This document shows positions 34,480 through 47,603 of a stretch of 64,000 nucleotides of DNA, piece by piece. How positions within the stretch are numbered: the stretch's first letter is position 1; the number at the start of each line of letters is the position of its first letter. The stretch is from positions 10,294,490 to 10,358,489 of the forward strand of contig NC_056534.1 of the NCBI RefSeq assembly GCF_910596095.1, given 5' to 3'. A model generated the notes under the pieces. That model searched no databases and was not told the DNA's origin. It was given only the letters and a program-made list of their open reading frames with translations. This DNA is from Thunnus maccoyii. Lineage: Eukaryota; Chordata; Actinopteri; Scombriformes; Scombridae. A program made the position numbers and the translations under genes.

Positions 34480-36147
34480 AGTGCTGGCCAGCCCGTCACA
34501 CTCCATAAATGGCTAGGCTGGATCATCTCTTTACTAAAGCAAGGAATCTCTGTCAGGTTTTCTGATGATATGGGAACCTGAAGAGACTCTGGACTTAGGT
34601 GGAGCAAGAAGAGAATTTCTAAGACTTCTAATGAAAGCTTTGCCCCAATCTCCAGTGATTGAGGGAGAAGACAGCAAGATGAACTTGGCCCTTGACAGTG
34701 CTGGTATGTGTTGATTATAATTACATATCATTGAGGTGCTGAAGTCCAGACAATAATTCATTACATTTGTATCACAATATTTTGTATGATTATTAGGTAT
34801 TTGTCAAGTCTTTGTGCACATGCACTGTCAAGGTAGACAAGTACTTCATTGCAGGCACGGCCATCACAATAAGCCTTGTACACAGCAGTCCTCCCACTGG
34901 TTTTCTGTACCCAACTCTGTTCTCTTGCTTTGTTAATGGCCCAGAATTGGCTAAGCCAGTTTTGGAAGATGTTGTGGATAGTGACCTGCCCAAAAAATTA
35001 AAAGGGTAATTTTTTTTCTCAGGTTTAGAATATATTTTGGTGTATGTGCAATTGTTTCCACACTAGTGACGACGGCACTTTCAAATTTTGTTAATTGTAT
35101 CTATTGGAAGGTCACTGAGTGTAAATCATTTGAAGATCTGCTAGCAGCAACAAAGCCGCTTGAGTAATATTTGGCCTATGCTGGCTCCCTGAGGCTGCTG
35201 CAGAGGTTGGAGACAAGAATCTGTTTGTAGATGACGTTCTTATGTTCCAAGTGATACACAGAATGCGGGGGCCTTTTGAGGGGTACATTTTTATCCTGTT
35301 TTTCGCCTCTCCAATAAGGAACTGCCTTGTGTTCAGGGTTTTCTGTGCACCATTTTTGTATATTGTGTATAGTGTGCTAGATTATGTCTACCCTCCACAT
35401 GATTTGGCAAGGTGTGCTTGGGTGTGACTCTTGGCAAGGTAGCAGGTACCCTGAAAAATATGAATCTGACATACATACTTTACTTTTGTAGTTTAACTGC
35501 AGTGCAATACATGTGCATATTTTAATAGGTTTAAATTCCTATATTTATAATTATTATATTTTTTATTTGAATCATTCATCTGCTACATGTGAAAATGTAA
35601 AAACAAACTTTTTTGTGAAAACTTAAGTCACCAATCAAAACACAAAGTTAGTGTGATTCTTACTCAGATTTGGGGATGGACTGAGAACACTTGGCATGCT
35701 GGACGGAGAGTTTTCGCCCCCTTCTATGATGGTCTCCTACAACCCTCACAGCTGTTTCTTGTATGAACTGAAATATCTTCTCACTTGAAATTAATAATGC
35801 ACTGTATCTTGTCATTGTATATCAGTTAAGAGTAGTGATGTGTTGTTTTTTTGTTGTTGTTTTTAAATCTAATTTCTGATGTATTCCTTTTTCTGTAGCT
35901 CAAGAGGGGAACACAGAAGCTGAGCACAATTCTTGCCTTTGCCACTGGAGCCAGTACTGTTCCACCAATTGGCTTCTCTCCACAACCTTCAACTGAATTT
36001 CTTCACCAAGAGCATGGCACAGAAACCACCTCTAAACTGCCCATTGCAAACATCTGCATCAGTTGTTTGAAGTTACCACTGCACCCCTTTTACAGAGAAA
36101 AACATGGATTTGCATTGGGCAATACCCATGGTTTTGGCATAGCTTAA
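34480..36147 (+). pseudogene. HECT-domain E3 ubiquitin ligase pseudogene (G2E3-like), 3' copy 1
   Basis: Exon-like blocks follow the HECT domain order. 34600-34700 reads EETLDLGGARREFLRLLMKA and ends at a gtatgt donor. 34800-35009 reads VDKYFIAGTAITISLVHSS, then GPELAKPVLEDVVDSDL. 35110-35275 reads KSFEDLLAATKPLE and, shifted, MFQVIHRMRGPFE. 35900-36147 is the last exon (ILAFATGASTVPPIGFSP, ANICISCLKLPL, FALGNTHGFG), with TAA at 36145. The catalytic Cys of HECT ligases corresponds to the first Cys of NICISC. It is a pseudogene: there is a frame change before EETLDLGG, an in-frame TAA inside the 35.1-kb block, and an upstream exon is missing compared with copy 2. HECT enzymes transfer ubiquitin to substrates; assignment to the G2E3-like group is from remembered family motifs. 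Confidence 0.65.
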
Positions 36148-37082
36148 TTCATGGGCAGGCTTCCTTCTCAGTATTCTGTTTAAAGGTCTTCTTATTCAAA
36201 TAAATAAATGTCAGTCAACACTCCAATAATACCAAAACAATTCTTAACACATGTTTTTGGTGTGGATATCATTCCACAGTGCTTTGTTGGAAAAATACAC
36301 ATTTGTTGTATCTTTGTTAAAACAGTAAGGTGCTAACATCTTCTTATCAAGTAGAGTTCAGATTTACAGAATGTTCAATGACGGAGAAAAAAAACTTTAA
36401 TGCAGAAATCTATTGTGGAATAAGCTTAAAATGGGTTTGGAAATTGGCTCTGTATTTTTAGCCAGGATTAGGTTGCCAGTAATCTTGAAACCAAACTGAA
36501 TTTACTGTAGCTTGCTTTCATTGATAAATTGTTTAGTTGTTAAATGCATTGGTAAATTGTTTTAATTTACACAGTGTTGTTCAACACTCCCTGCCTGCTT
36601 TTGAACATCAGTGTTCATCTAACTAATTTCATACTTTTCATCTTCTCATGACTTTGTATTTCAGTAACTTTACATTTATTATTAACATACAGACTTTGAG
36701 TTGCTCCAAGTATTTTTGTTTTTAAGGGAGTTATGAGAGTTCACCAAATCTTACTGTCTGGCTAACTGTTACTATACAACACGAAACGGCGACACACGAA
36801 ATGACTTGATGTAAACCCTAATGACATTGACTATTGGTAAGATGAACTGGGTAAGGAATTGTGTTCTAAAACAAACTGGCATAATGATGATAGATGGTAA
36901 TGTGGCCTTTTACTTATACTTTTTTTTTTTACAAAGTAGAGCCTTTATCAATCTGATAATCCTCGAATTTCCTCAATAAGTTATGCTTAAATGTTGTTAA
37001 ATATAGTTTTATCCTTATCATAACTCATAACTTATTCTTGGATAAACATTTTGTATAAAAATAACAACTCATTGATTAAATT
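35570..37082 (+). repeat. Tandem duplication, left copy
   Basis: The unit starts at aatcattcatctgctacatg and ends at caactcattgattaaatt. It is repeated immediately at 37084-38668 with only scattered differences. This copy lacks about 112 bp that the right copy has at 37268-37379. Confidence 0.9.
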
Positions 37083-37083
37083 A

Positions 37084-38668
37084 AATCATTCATCTGCTAC
37101 ATGTGAAAATGTAAAAACAAACTTTTTTGTGAAAACTTAAGTCACCAATCAAAACACAAAGTTAGTGTGATTCTTACTCAGACTTGGGGATGGACTGAGA
37201 ACACTTGGCATGCTGGACGGAGAGTTTTCGCCCCCTTCTATGATGGTCTCCTACAACCCTCACAGCTGGCCTGCTTGACAGCCTCTTCATCATCCGCAGA
37301 AATAGAAGCCGTCCTGAAGAAGTTGTTGTTCCTCTCTTGAGAGACTACCTAACAGATGCAGAGGGTCAGTGTAGAAGTGTTTCTTGTATGAACTGAAATA
37401 TCTTCTCACTTGAAATTAATAATGCACTGTATCTTGTCATTGTATATCAGTTAAGAGTAGTGATGTGTTGTTTTTTTGTTGTTGTTGTTTTTAAATCTAA
37501 TTTCTGATGTATTCCTTTTTCTGTAGCTCAAGAGGGGAACACAGAAGCTGAGCACAATTCTTGCCTTTGCCACTGGAGCCAGTACTGTTCCACCAATTGG
37601 CTTCTCTCCACAACCTTCAACTGAATTTCTTCACCAAGAGCATGACACAGAAACCACCCCTGCACCCCTTTTACAGAGAAAAACATGGATTTGCATTGGG
37701 CAATACCCATGGTTTTGGCATAGCTTAATTCATGGGCAGGCTTCCTTCTCAGTATTCTGTTTAAAGGTCTTCTTATTCAAATAAATAAATGTGAGTCAGC
37801 ACTCCAATAATACCAAAACAATTCTTAACACATGTTTTTGGTGTGGATATCATTCCACAGTGCTTTGTTGGAAAAATACACATTTGTTGTATCTTTGTTA
37901 AAACAGTAAGGTGCTAACATCTTCTTATCAAGTAGAGTTCAGATTTACAGAATGTTCAATGAAGGAGAAAAAAAAACTTTAATGCAGAAATCTATTGTGG
38001 AATAAGCTTAAAATGGGTTTGGAAATTGGCTCTGTATTTTTAGCCAGGATTAGGTTGCCAGTAATCTTGAAACCAAACTGAATTTACTGTAGCTTGCTTT
38101 CATTGATAAATTGTTTAGTTGTTAAATTCATTGGTAAATTGTTTTAATTTACACAGTGTTGTTCAACACTCCCTGTCTGCTTTTGAACATCAGTGTTCAT
38201 CTAACTGATTTCATACTTTTCATCTTCTCATGACTTTGTATTTCAGTAATTTTACATTTATTATTAACAAACAGACTTTTAGTTTCTCCAAGTATTTTTA
38301 TTTTTAAGGGAGTTATGAGAGTTCACCAAATCTTACTGTCTGGCTAACTGTTACTATACAACACGAAACGGCGACACACGAAATGACTTGATGTAAACCC
38401 TAATGACACTGACTATTGGTAAGATGAACTGGGTAAGGAATTGCGTTCTAAAACAAACTGGCATAATGATGATAGATGGTAATGTGGCCTTTTACTTATA
38501 TATATTTTTTTTTTTTACAAAGTAGAGCCTTTATCAATATGATAATCCTCGAATTTCCTCAATAAGTTATGCTTAAATGTTGTTAAATATAGTTTTATCC
38601 TTATCATAACTCATAACTTATTCTTAGACAAACATTTTGTATAAAAATAACAACTCATTGATTAAATT
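37084..38668 (+). repeat. Tandem duplication, right copy
   Basis: It is nearly identical to 35570-37082. Compared with that copy it has an additional exon-like segment (37268-37379) and lacks about 47 bp of the HECT last exon. Confidence 0.9.
37180..37728 (+). pseudogene. HECT E3 ligase pseudogene, 3' copy 2, lacking the catalytic segment
   Basis: It duplicates the last part of the pseudogene at 34480-36147. An exon-like block absent from copy 1 encodes NRSRPEEVVVPLLRDYLTDAE before a gtcagt donor. The last exon (from 37528) reads LAFATGASTVPPIGFSP but loses about 47 bp after the TETT codons, removing ANICISCLKLPL and shifting the frame before the TAA at 37726. Confidence 0.65.
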
Positions 38669-39479
38669 TAATTCCATCTGCATGCAAACCTTTTTTTTAA
38701 ACTATGTGATGCAACAATGTAAACATCTATAGGAATTTTGTTTTGTAGAGATCTGGGATATGAGGACAATTCCTCATATGGAAATGGAAGTTACTTTTAG
38801 CTAATACTTCTACAAAAACAAGGCAAGTTCAATTGTTAAATATTGTATATTTGTAGTACTTAGTGAATGATTTGTAATTATTTTCCTATAACACCACAAT
38901 CAGGCCCTGATTTACACATGCAAGCAAAACATATAAAAATCAAATTCGTCATGAAATTTCTGACATAATTTTATTTCCCTCTTAAGGACATACCCTTTTA
39001 TTTTGGAGCATCCATATGCATTGCTTCCATTTGCTCTCAAGTCAGGCCAAAGTGTCAATGTTGCACAACCTTATTGCCACTGAGCTGATTACGTTTGAAT
39101 CTGTTTAGCATAGTGATGCGCTACACTTCCTTAGTCCTAATAATGGAAAGTTTCTAAGACGCATAAAATGTGTGGGATGTTAAGACTCTTCTGAATTGTC
39201 AGATATATTAAAATATTGAGTCTTAAGTTGTTGTTTTTTTAATCAAGATGTAAAGTTGTTACTGTTTTAATATACACTGCTTCAAAAATTGTGTTTTTTC
39301 AGTCAATGTCTATGCAATGTGAAATTATTTTTTTCTGCTTTTGTTCTCCTATGTCTCTTCTCTCTGCTACTTTTGTGTTGCTTCTTATGCTCCTCCTGAC
39401 TTCTATTCTTACAGATTCCACTAATGTTGTATTAATGTTGATGTTAGTTTTAGCCATCCTATGCAACAAAGGAAATCAT
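38669..39479. other. C-D spacer, AT-rich, no recognised feature
   Basis: No gene, tandem repeat or terminal inverted repeat could be supported here. The short open frame at 39291-39521 is a hydrophobic low-complexity reading without conserved motifs. Confidence 0.4.
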
Positions 39480-40872
39480 GGGCCCTATCTTACGCCCGGC
39501 GCAAAGCAGCGCCAAGTGTGACGCAAGTGTCTTTGTTAGTTTAAGACCAATGCAGTTTAACATCCAGTACCCACGTTGGTTAAATAGCAAATGCACTTGC
39601 GCCCATCAGAGCGCCCATGGGAGTGTTGTTCTTAAAATGAGGTGGGGTCAGGCGCATTGTTGGCGCATTGCTATCTTGAGGCAGCAGAGAGTGATTGCAC
39701 TATTGACCAACAAAAACCTGGTCTGAAGTCAATGGTGCAGTGTTTCACTGTTATTTTAAGGGCGCATTATCAAGACAGCAATATTTGCCTACATACGTGG
39801 GTGCACAACATACACTCTGCTTGTTACAAACACAGGACGCGCAGCAGCACAAAAACATGCAAAAGACTACAAATAAAAGGATTACAATGTGAAAGATTGT
39901 TATTGTGTACGTCAAAATATTTTTAAAAATACATGTCATAATGCTTAGTCATAATATTTATCAGAATTAACTCATCGCAGGAATGACGGATAAAATTGTC
40001 TAATTATTTTACCAAATCACGGCAACACACGTAGACAGACAGACAATATCGGATCAGACACAGATCGACTTTCCTGCTGCATCAATACATGAGCACATGA
40101 GGAACACATGAGGAAATAAATGAGGTGAAAACAATGATTAAACTAAAGAAGGAAATAAATCTTGACAGCTTCTAGCTGCTGCCAGCAGCAGGATCAGCAC
40201 CTTGGAGAGCTGATCAAGTCCTGATAACTGTATTAATGATTCTTTACATGATTAAAATGAATGATTTCATTTTTGAACAATATTTAACAAACATACTTTA
40301 ACATTTTTGGGAGTACAGTGATCAGGTTTCCATACTTTCAGCAATTGAAACCTTGTTGATTTTACCTGTTACTCCATTACTGAACAAAACAATTTTAAAG
40401 AAACCAAAGCTGTAATTAAAAAAATAAACCTTTTCAAAAACCAAACAAAAATACATTTGCAACAAATTAATTAACAGGATCTTAAACTGGTGGTCTGGGG
40501 ATATCCACGGGAGGGTCCAGGAGCAGCAATGTGCTCATTATGAATCGTGCACTTTCACTTTGCGCACAAGCAGATATGTTTCCTCTGCTACTACTTGGCA
40601 AATGCGCCATCATAATAGCAATCCGCCATGGTGCAAGCACACCTGGCTCTTAAAGGGAATGGGAGATGACACTCTGATTGGTTTATTGCAAGTTACGCCG
40701 AAAACACACCCATGATTAATTAGGAGTCCAAAGACAACCCCTCTGTACCATGCGCCTGGCGCATTGACATTTTTTCCGCTGTTAAAATAGCAAAAGTGGA
40801 TTTGGACACACCCTCAATGCACTTGCACCATGGGCTTCAGACCGTGTGCTTTAGATTGTTAAAATAGGGCCC
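39480..40872. repeat. Non-autonomous DNA transposon with gggccctat inverted ends
   Basis: The left end gggccctatcttac is the near reverse complement of the right end gttaaaatagggccc. The interior is rich in gcgc/gcgcc words (gcgcattgttggcgcattgc), typical of a common fish hAT-like MITE family. A matching 8-bp target duplication was not found, so the exact borders are approximate. Confidence 0.55.
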
Positions 40873-41302
40873 CATATGTTAAAATAAGTTATAGTTCAGT
40901 CAATTTATTGAGATCTCCAGTGCCAAAACCTTCAATCGATGTGGTTTCACATGTGTTTCACTATTTTTTGGTAACAATTTGTTTGAACATTTAAAGTAAG
41001 AAATATGGCTGTAAAATGTAAATGTGGAGGTTTGAACTCACAGAATCACATTGATAAAGGTCTTAACATCCAATACACAGCAAAGATCTATGAAATGGAA
41101 GAAAAATGCAACTATGAACTATGTCTGTAACTCTGAGAGTGGTCTGTTGTCATCACTACCAAAGCCACTGTCACAGTGTCTCAAATACCATTCATACATG
41201 GGTTATGCATTTTGTGTAGCCATTCGTTGTCTGCTGAGAATAATGAGACTGGTAATTCTTTTTCTCTAGTGCCACCAGCAGGTTCATGTGTTTGGTTCAG
41301 AT
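40873..41302. other. Short spacer, no recognised feature
   Basis: There is no gene and no clear repeat. The last eight bases (gttcagat) are the left target duplication of the following element. Confidence 0.4.
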
Positions 41303-41663
41303 TAGGGCTGCAACTAAGGATTATTTTCATAAATGATTAATCTGTTGATTATTTTCTCAATCAATCGATTCAATCGAAGTTGTTTGGTTTAAAAAATGTC
41401 AAAAAATAGTGAAAAATGTCGATCACTGTTTCCCACAGCCTAAGATGACTCAAGTGTCTTCCTCTGTCCCAAAACACAGTCCAAAACCCAAAGATACTCA
41501 GTTTGCTGTCATAGAGATGAAAGAAACCAGAAAATATTCACATTTGAGAAGCTGGAATCAGAGAATTTGGACATTTTTTTCTTAAAGAATGACCCCAAAT
41601 GATTAATTGTTTATCAAAAAAGTTGGCAACTAATCAATTACTTGACTGATCATTGCAGCTCTA
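41303..41663. mobile_element. hAT-type MITE, 361 bp, perfect 8-bp target duplication
   Basis: It starts tagggctgcaactaa and ends ttgcagctcta, imperfect inverted ends. Both flanks are gttcagat (41295-41302 and 41664-41671). The interior (gattattttctcaatcaatc, near the left end, mirrored near the right) matches a family widespread in fish genomes. Confidence 0.9.
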
Positions 41664-42672
41664 GTTCAGATTGAAAGGTCTCAACAACTACTGGGTGGAT
41701 CTGCATTGAATTTTGATACAAATTATATGTTCCACATAGGATGAATTGGATCTGACTTGTTCCATCACCAGGTCAAAATGTCTATTTGTCCAATACCTTG
41801 GTTTATCACCAAATGCCTGCAAAAGTAAGGAAATGTTTAAATTGTCAGCATGGTAAAATGTGAGCATAGTAAATATTAACTGCTTAACATCAGCTATTAG
41901 TATGGTCATTTTGAGCATGTTAGCATGATAACTACGCGTTTCTTTTTCATGGTGAATTTTGCTGTAAGTCAGTGACTAAATGTGAATAAATGATGATAAA
42001 TGTGTTTCTTGCTGACAGACAGCAGATTCTCCTCCTCTCTCTGACTTTAATTTAATCCACAATAAAAGTTAATGGGGGAAATAAAAGATCATGAAAAGAA
42101 AAAAACTTATCAATAAATGAAGAAAGTTGTTTATGGTTCTTTTGTCGATCAGACCTACAACACAGACCCACTGTTTTTAAATAGACAGTGAATCAGAAAA
42201 CAAATAATATGTTATGTATGTTAATATCTTTGGAGTTATACACTTGAGTTGAATCTGTCATCTGTTTCCACTCTGCAGTAATGTTGTGATGTATAAGATC
42301 AGTCTGATCAGCTGCAGCATCCAGTCAATAACTGTTTTCCAGTAAGGGGATGTGTTGATTTCAGGGTCAATTGAGGATAGAGGAGCAAGGAACGATCAAA
42401 CAAGGGAATTGGATTGCACTTACAGTTACCAAATGTAGTAGGTGGGACTTAAGGATCCAGTTGATCTAGTGGATTGGTAGATAATAGGGGCATAAGGAGG
42501 AGCAGATGTGTCAGTGGGATGTGCTTTGGTAAGAAAAAGCCAAAATTAATGCCTGTTTTTCATTCACCTCTTGTTTGGGGCACACGCTGAGATCTGGGGT
42601 AAGAGACTTGCTGTGATTTTAAAGTGTCATATGTGAATTTCAGATAGCAAATTTATATCTTTGTATTTCTCA
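41664..42672. other. C-D spacer, rejoined homology with the B-C spacer
   Basis: From about 41990 the sequence again follows the B-C spacer (17400-17950), for example ttgtttggggcacac and tctttgtattt. Homology ends at about 42672, where a 5-kb repeat block begins that reaches almost to copy D. Confidence 0.6.
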
Positions 42673-42714
42673 GTTTTCAAACAAGACTAGATAAACCTAG
42701 TAGGTGGCTGGACC

Positions 42715-42747
42715 GTGTATGGTCAATTTGCGAAATTGACCATACAC
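42715..42747. repeat. Perfect 15-bp hairpin
   Basis: gtgtatggtcaattt and aaattgaccatacac are exact reverse complements around a 3-nt loop (gcg). No protein or RNA family was recognised. Confidence 0.85.
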
Positions 42748-44939
42748 AAATTTTTAACAGGGATAGTCAGTGGTAGCGTCTATAATGTGAATTCCTGGAT
42801 ATTGAATGTTCATCTGCAATTTTCTGTAGTGGTCCCAGTTATATTTATTGTTAAAGTGTACTAAAGTAGCATATCACATGACATGGTTAAGCGACGTTTA
42901 TGTCAACAAAAAAATGCAGTTGCAAAAACAATACTTTATAGTCATATCTTGGAATGTTTTAACTTATTTTAATTTTAATTATAACTATTCTAATTATCTG
43001 TTAACTCCCCCTGCTTTCATCTCTTTCTATCTGCGGATGGCTGTAAACATATGGTCTTATCTATATGTTTATGTAGGATTAGCATACTAGGCTAACAGTC
43101 CGTCAGCTGTTTGACATTATATCCGCGCCGTGACATCTTTCAGAGTACACAAACACTGTAAACATATCTGTCACCTGCCCAGCATGGTGCTGTTAAACCA
43201 GAGACGCCGCAGCTACACCTTATTTTTAAACAGTCTATGGGCTACACACAGCACGGCACCGCTATGTTAACGATGCCTGAGGACATAATAGAAACTGTTC
43301 ACGCCAATTCACTTTGAAAGAGCAACAGCCAATGGGGAAACTCCAACACTAGGCCGCCCGATCAATAGCGTAACTTAGCAGTACAGCATTATACCAAAGT
43401 GTGTAATACACCCGTCGGTCCACCTTGTCAGTGTCATGTTTTGCCTCACCTAGGCGTGACAGCTACATGTGTGAACACTCAATGCCAACAACTCCATCTA
43501 GCGGACGTAGTAAATATGACCCAGAGAAGTGACGCAGTAATGTCTATATAAGGTATAAAAATGTCCACATTAGGAGGAGGCGGGTTGGGTGGATGGCTAG
43601 ATAGATAGCAAAAAGTGGATTTAGCTGCAGGAGACAGCTGTTAGCTTCCTGCCTCCAAGCGTCACGTGTCACAATTTTAAAAAAAAAACATAACTATGAT
43701 TGTCATGGTGTTTACTGTTGCCATGATGACAAAGGTTGCCTAACTTTAAGGACGTAGTAACTTTAACCCACACCACATTTCAACTGATCATTTTAGCCCA
43801 AACCATGATCTTTCCCTAAACCTACATATGTGTTTTTTGTGCCTAAACCTAACCAGACCTTAACCACAGCGTTGTCACACCATATAACATAATTATTTTT
43901 TAACAGTGATTTGAAACAGGTTCGGAAAGCACCGACAAATTATGTTGTCCTTCAGATTACTGCCAATAGAGGCGCCATATTAGAAAATGCTCCTAACATA
44001 CACACTTTTACTTTTCACACCTAGACGAGGCAAAACGTGACACTGACACAGCAGCCCAGTCGCTAGAATAAAATGTTGGCATTGTATGTTTCTGCAAACC
44101 ATGGACACACTAAATCTCTACATTTCAATACGTTTAATACATAGCAAGTCAACATTTCTATAATACGTATCACAGGGAAAGTGACGTAGTTCACATGACA
44201 TCTATATGAGCTGACTTTCATATTAGCAGGAGGGGGGTTGGGAAGTTGGTGTTAAGGTGTTAAGCATCAAAGCAGCAGAGGCCACAGTTCGACACCACCG
44301 ATCACTTCATGTTTCATCCGACAAAACTGGGTATTTTTGGAGAGATGTCGGGAAAATTGCAGCCCTTTTTTTTGGCAACAAAGCCAGGTATTTTAACCCA
44401 AACCATGATATTCCTAACCCTAACCAAGTGGTTTTTGTGCCTAAACCTAACCAGACCTTAACCACAGCATTGTCAAAACTATTCCCGGCGTAATGGGTGG
44501 GCCCTTGGGGTCCAGGCCCACCCATCCAGGTATTTGGCCTTCCCTGGAGAAATCAGCATCAACTCCATTTCAATGCACGGGCCGGGCCTAACGACGTAAC
44601 AGGGCCCATAAGGTGAAAAAATAAAATAAAATTCACAGGAGGAAAAAAAAACCTCCTGCCTTGTTTGTATGTTTTTTCTGTCATTTGTGGTGTCTGGATT
44701 TAGAGCAAAGTGAGACATCACCTTCTGTTTAGTATCCCTTTTGCTCCTAAGTGTTGAACTGGAAGTGTGGTGTTTGTTTTGATGTCAACAACAGTTGTTG
44801 CCTTTACACTTTTAGTTTCACTCTTATTGAGATCTTTCTGTCATCTCTTTCTGTTTCTAAGAAGCTTTGTATGCTTCACAATGGGTTTACATTTGTATTT
44901 GGTGTTGCAACAGTCATAAAATTAAAGAATTAAGCTGCA
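42748..44939. other. Repeat-rich block without genes
   Basis: The segment 43730-43900 and the segment 44395-44480 share aaccatgat...cctaaacctaaccagacctt, an interspersed fish repeat. 43490-43600 and 44150-44260 share gacgtag...gtgacg and aggagg...ggttgg words. An 11-bp-arm hairpin (atgggtgggcc/ggcccacccat) is near 44493-44525. No coding sequence could be supported. Confidence 0.45.
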
Positions 44940-46960
44940 ATCATGAGGGTTTTTTTGATGCAGTATTATATGCAATCAGCGTGGCTGATGTTTGTGCAGG
45001 GTGGACAGTAGTTCAGTCGTGATGTTACTGTGTGTGTGTCACAATTAAAACAAGCAAGATTATTTGTGTTAATGAGAAGACCATAAGATAAAATGTAGAG
45101 TCAGTAGTTACAGAGCTGAGTAGTTTTTGGCAGACTTTTTAATTTGGTTTATTCTGGAAGATCTAATAGAACTTACTGAGCAAGTGTACACAAAGTCACA
45201 TAATGGAGGAGGGACCAAACCATTTAAAATATTATAAACAAATTTGAAAATAATCTAAAATTCTAAAAGCTCAGTAAACTGTATTTCTCCAGTACCCTAC
45301 AGTGATGGAAATGCATTGGCTTTTTGTCCAGAGTTTTTAGAGTTGAGTTGGTAAGTTGTACTTTATGGTTTTAACTGTTTCTTAATATCTTTCTTAAATT
45401 TCAAATTTGGATCCAGTGTCACACCAAGATATTTAAAATCAGTGACTATGTAAATCTTTTCACCTTTGATGAGAATATCAGCATTAGGAGGTTGTACCAT
45501 GGTTTTAGAGAAAAACATACCCTTTGTCTTGTTTACATTTAGACTCAGACATGATTGATCAAGCCAATGTGTGATGCTTTCCAGCGCAATTGTTAGCTTA
45601 GCAGCTGCTAACTCAGATGTTTTTTCATGTGTGTACACAACGGTGTCATCTGCATACATTTGCAGTTCTACATCATGACACTGTTGAAGGAGATCATTAA
45701 TATACAAGCTAAATAATAGGGGACCTAACATTGACCCTTGTGGAACACCCATTGTGCACTTCATGTTACTGGACAGTGCGTCACAAACTTTAACACATCA
45801 TATCCTATTAGATAAATATGAAGACATCCATGCCAGTGCTCTAGATGAGAAGTTAAATTTAGAGAGTTTCGATATTAAAGCATCATGACTGACTTTGTCA
45901 AATGCTTTATGCAGATCTAAAAATACAGCACCAACTACTCCTCCTTAATTAAGTCTTGATTTAATTTGCTCTATTAAAGGCAAGGTAGCAGTTTCGGTGG
46001 AATGATTTGCTCTAAAGCCAAATTGCATACAATGTAGACCAAAATTTTATGTGTTAAGAAATGTTGTCAGTTAGTCAATGACAACTTTCTCAGCAACCTT
46101 TGAAAGTAGTGGCAGTATACTTACTGGTCTGTAGTTACCGGCTTCAAGGCAGTCTTCAGATTTAAAAATAGGCGTGACAATAGCACATTTCCAGTCATCA
46201 GGAAAGGAGCTGTATTTAAAAGACATGTTAATTAAATGAGCAATGGGGGGAGTTAAAATATCTTTGTGTGATTTAACAAACATGGTGTCAAATTGGAAAG
46301 CATCACTACTTTTGGAGCTTTTGAAGGAGTTGATGATTTTGTTTACTTGTAACTCATTAGTCTCTACCAGCTCAAAATCTGGCCAGTAGCATCTACGGGA
46401 ACAATATCCAGTTTCCTTTTCATACATTTTTTTCTTAATTCATATACAGAATCAAGAAAAGAAATATTAATGACAGAAGCATCAGTAAGATGATCTTCAA
46501 TTAACTTTCCCTGTACTTTGAGTTTAAAATCTCCTAAAAAATTTTGGCTGCCTCTTTATGAGATTATCAATGTTTTTCCAGATCAATTTACTGTTGCCTT
46601 TTGCCTCATTCAAAATATTGAGATAAAAACAAGATTTAGCTTCTCTTAGCTCTTGGATAACTTTGTTCCTTAAACTTTTGTAAATCAGCATGTCAGCGTC
46701 TCTTCTAGTTTTAATTGCCTTCCTTAGTGCAGCATCTCTAGATTTCATTAGAATTTTCATTAAACCACGGTAAATTGTTTTTATTTTTAGATTTTATCTG
46801 TATCCTCACATTAAATCTTTCCCTCACAGAGTTGATTCTGTGAGTAAAAGTATCACAGCCACAGATCACAGAGCACAGAGGACAGTACATCATCCCAGTT
46901 AAAGCTGTTAATTTCACTGACAAATTCTTTTTGCTTAGCTCCGGGGGCATTGAAGGATCA
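44940..46960 (-). mobile_element. Non-LTR retrotransposon (L2/Rex1/CR1-like), minus strand
   Basis: Reading downward from 46960, the minus strand gives a pre-RT region (NLPWFNENSNEI, AALRKAIKTRRDADMLIYKSLRN), then RT segments (NYRPVSILPLLSKVAEKVV at about 46080-46140; [20 protein letters not shown] and [12 protein letters not shown] at 45600-45760; [17 protein letters not shown] at about 45390-45450). The YADD catalytic box is present. Frame shifts and stops separate the pieces, so it is inactive. The 5' part including endonuclease is not visible. Confidence 0.75.
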
Positions 46961-47200
46961 TTGTTTTAGTTGCCGTGGTCCTAAATCTATTTTTAGTCAG
47001 TTTTCTCGTGCATAGGGTTAGGTTATGATCTGATAAGCCAGTGATTAAATTATAACTTTTAGTTATTCTTTCTGTCGTTGCGGTGCACCTCCACCGCCTT
47101 TTTATTTGTAACCACCGTGAAATTTATTCCTCTCATTAACCAGCTTTCTTGCTATCACCACTCACTCTCCTCATCCAGTCTCTAGCTCGCTCGACCACTG

Positions 47201-47202
<2 letters not shown>

Positions 47203-47263
<61 letters not shown>

Positions 47264-47274
47264 GTCTCTCTCTC
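47203..47274. repeat. (CT)n microsatellite
   Basis: A run of CT units about 70 bp long with two gt interruptions near its end. It lies in a repeat (47080-47300) also present in intron 8 of copy B at about 14330-14520. Confidence 0.9.
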
Positions 47275-47603
47275 CCATGGCTTTTAAAATGAGTCGTGAA
47301 GCGGCGTGTACATTGAAATCATGACGGGAAAAAGAAAGTCATTGTCTCTAAGTGAAAAACATAGGCTAGTCTCTCTGAAGCTTATGACAAACTACCAAAA
47401 AACGAGCCAACAAGATGCAGCAGAGACACAACCAGTTTAAACAGCTGTACTGTATTTGGAAACAGTTAAACAATAAAATTCAGTAAATAGCAAAGCTGCC
47501 CGTTTCATTACTTTATATTTATGAAATAAATATAAAAATGTCAATTAGATGGTTATCTGCATGATAAATAAAGAAAAAGAAAAAAATCAGTTATAATAAT
47601 TAT

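Noticed and set aside
39480..40873. 8-bp target duplication for the gggccctat element.
   Set aside because: Left gaaatcat and right catatgtt do not match, so only the inverted ends support the element.
42715..42747. 15-bp hairpin as a microRNA precursor.
   Set aside because: The stem is too short for a pre-miRNA and nothing else supports transcription.
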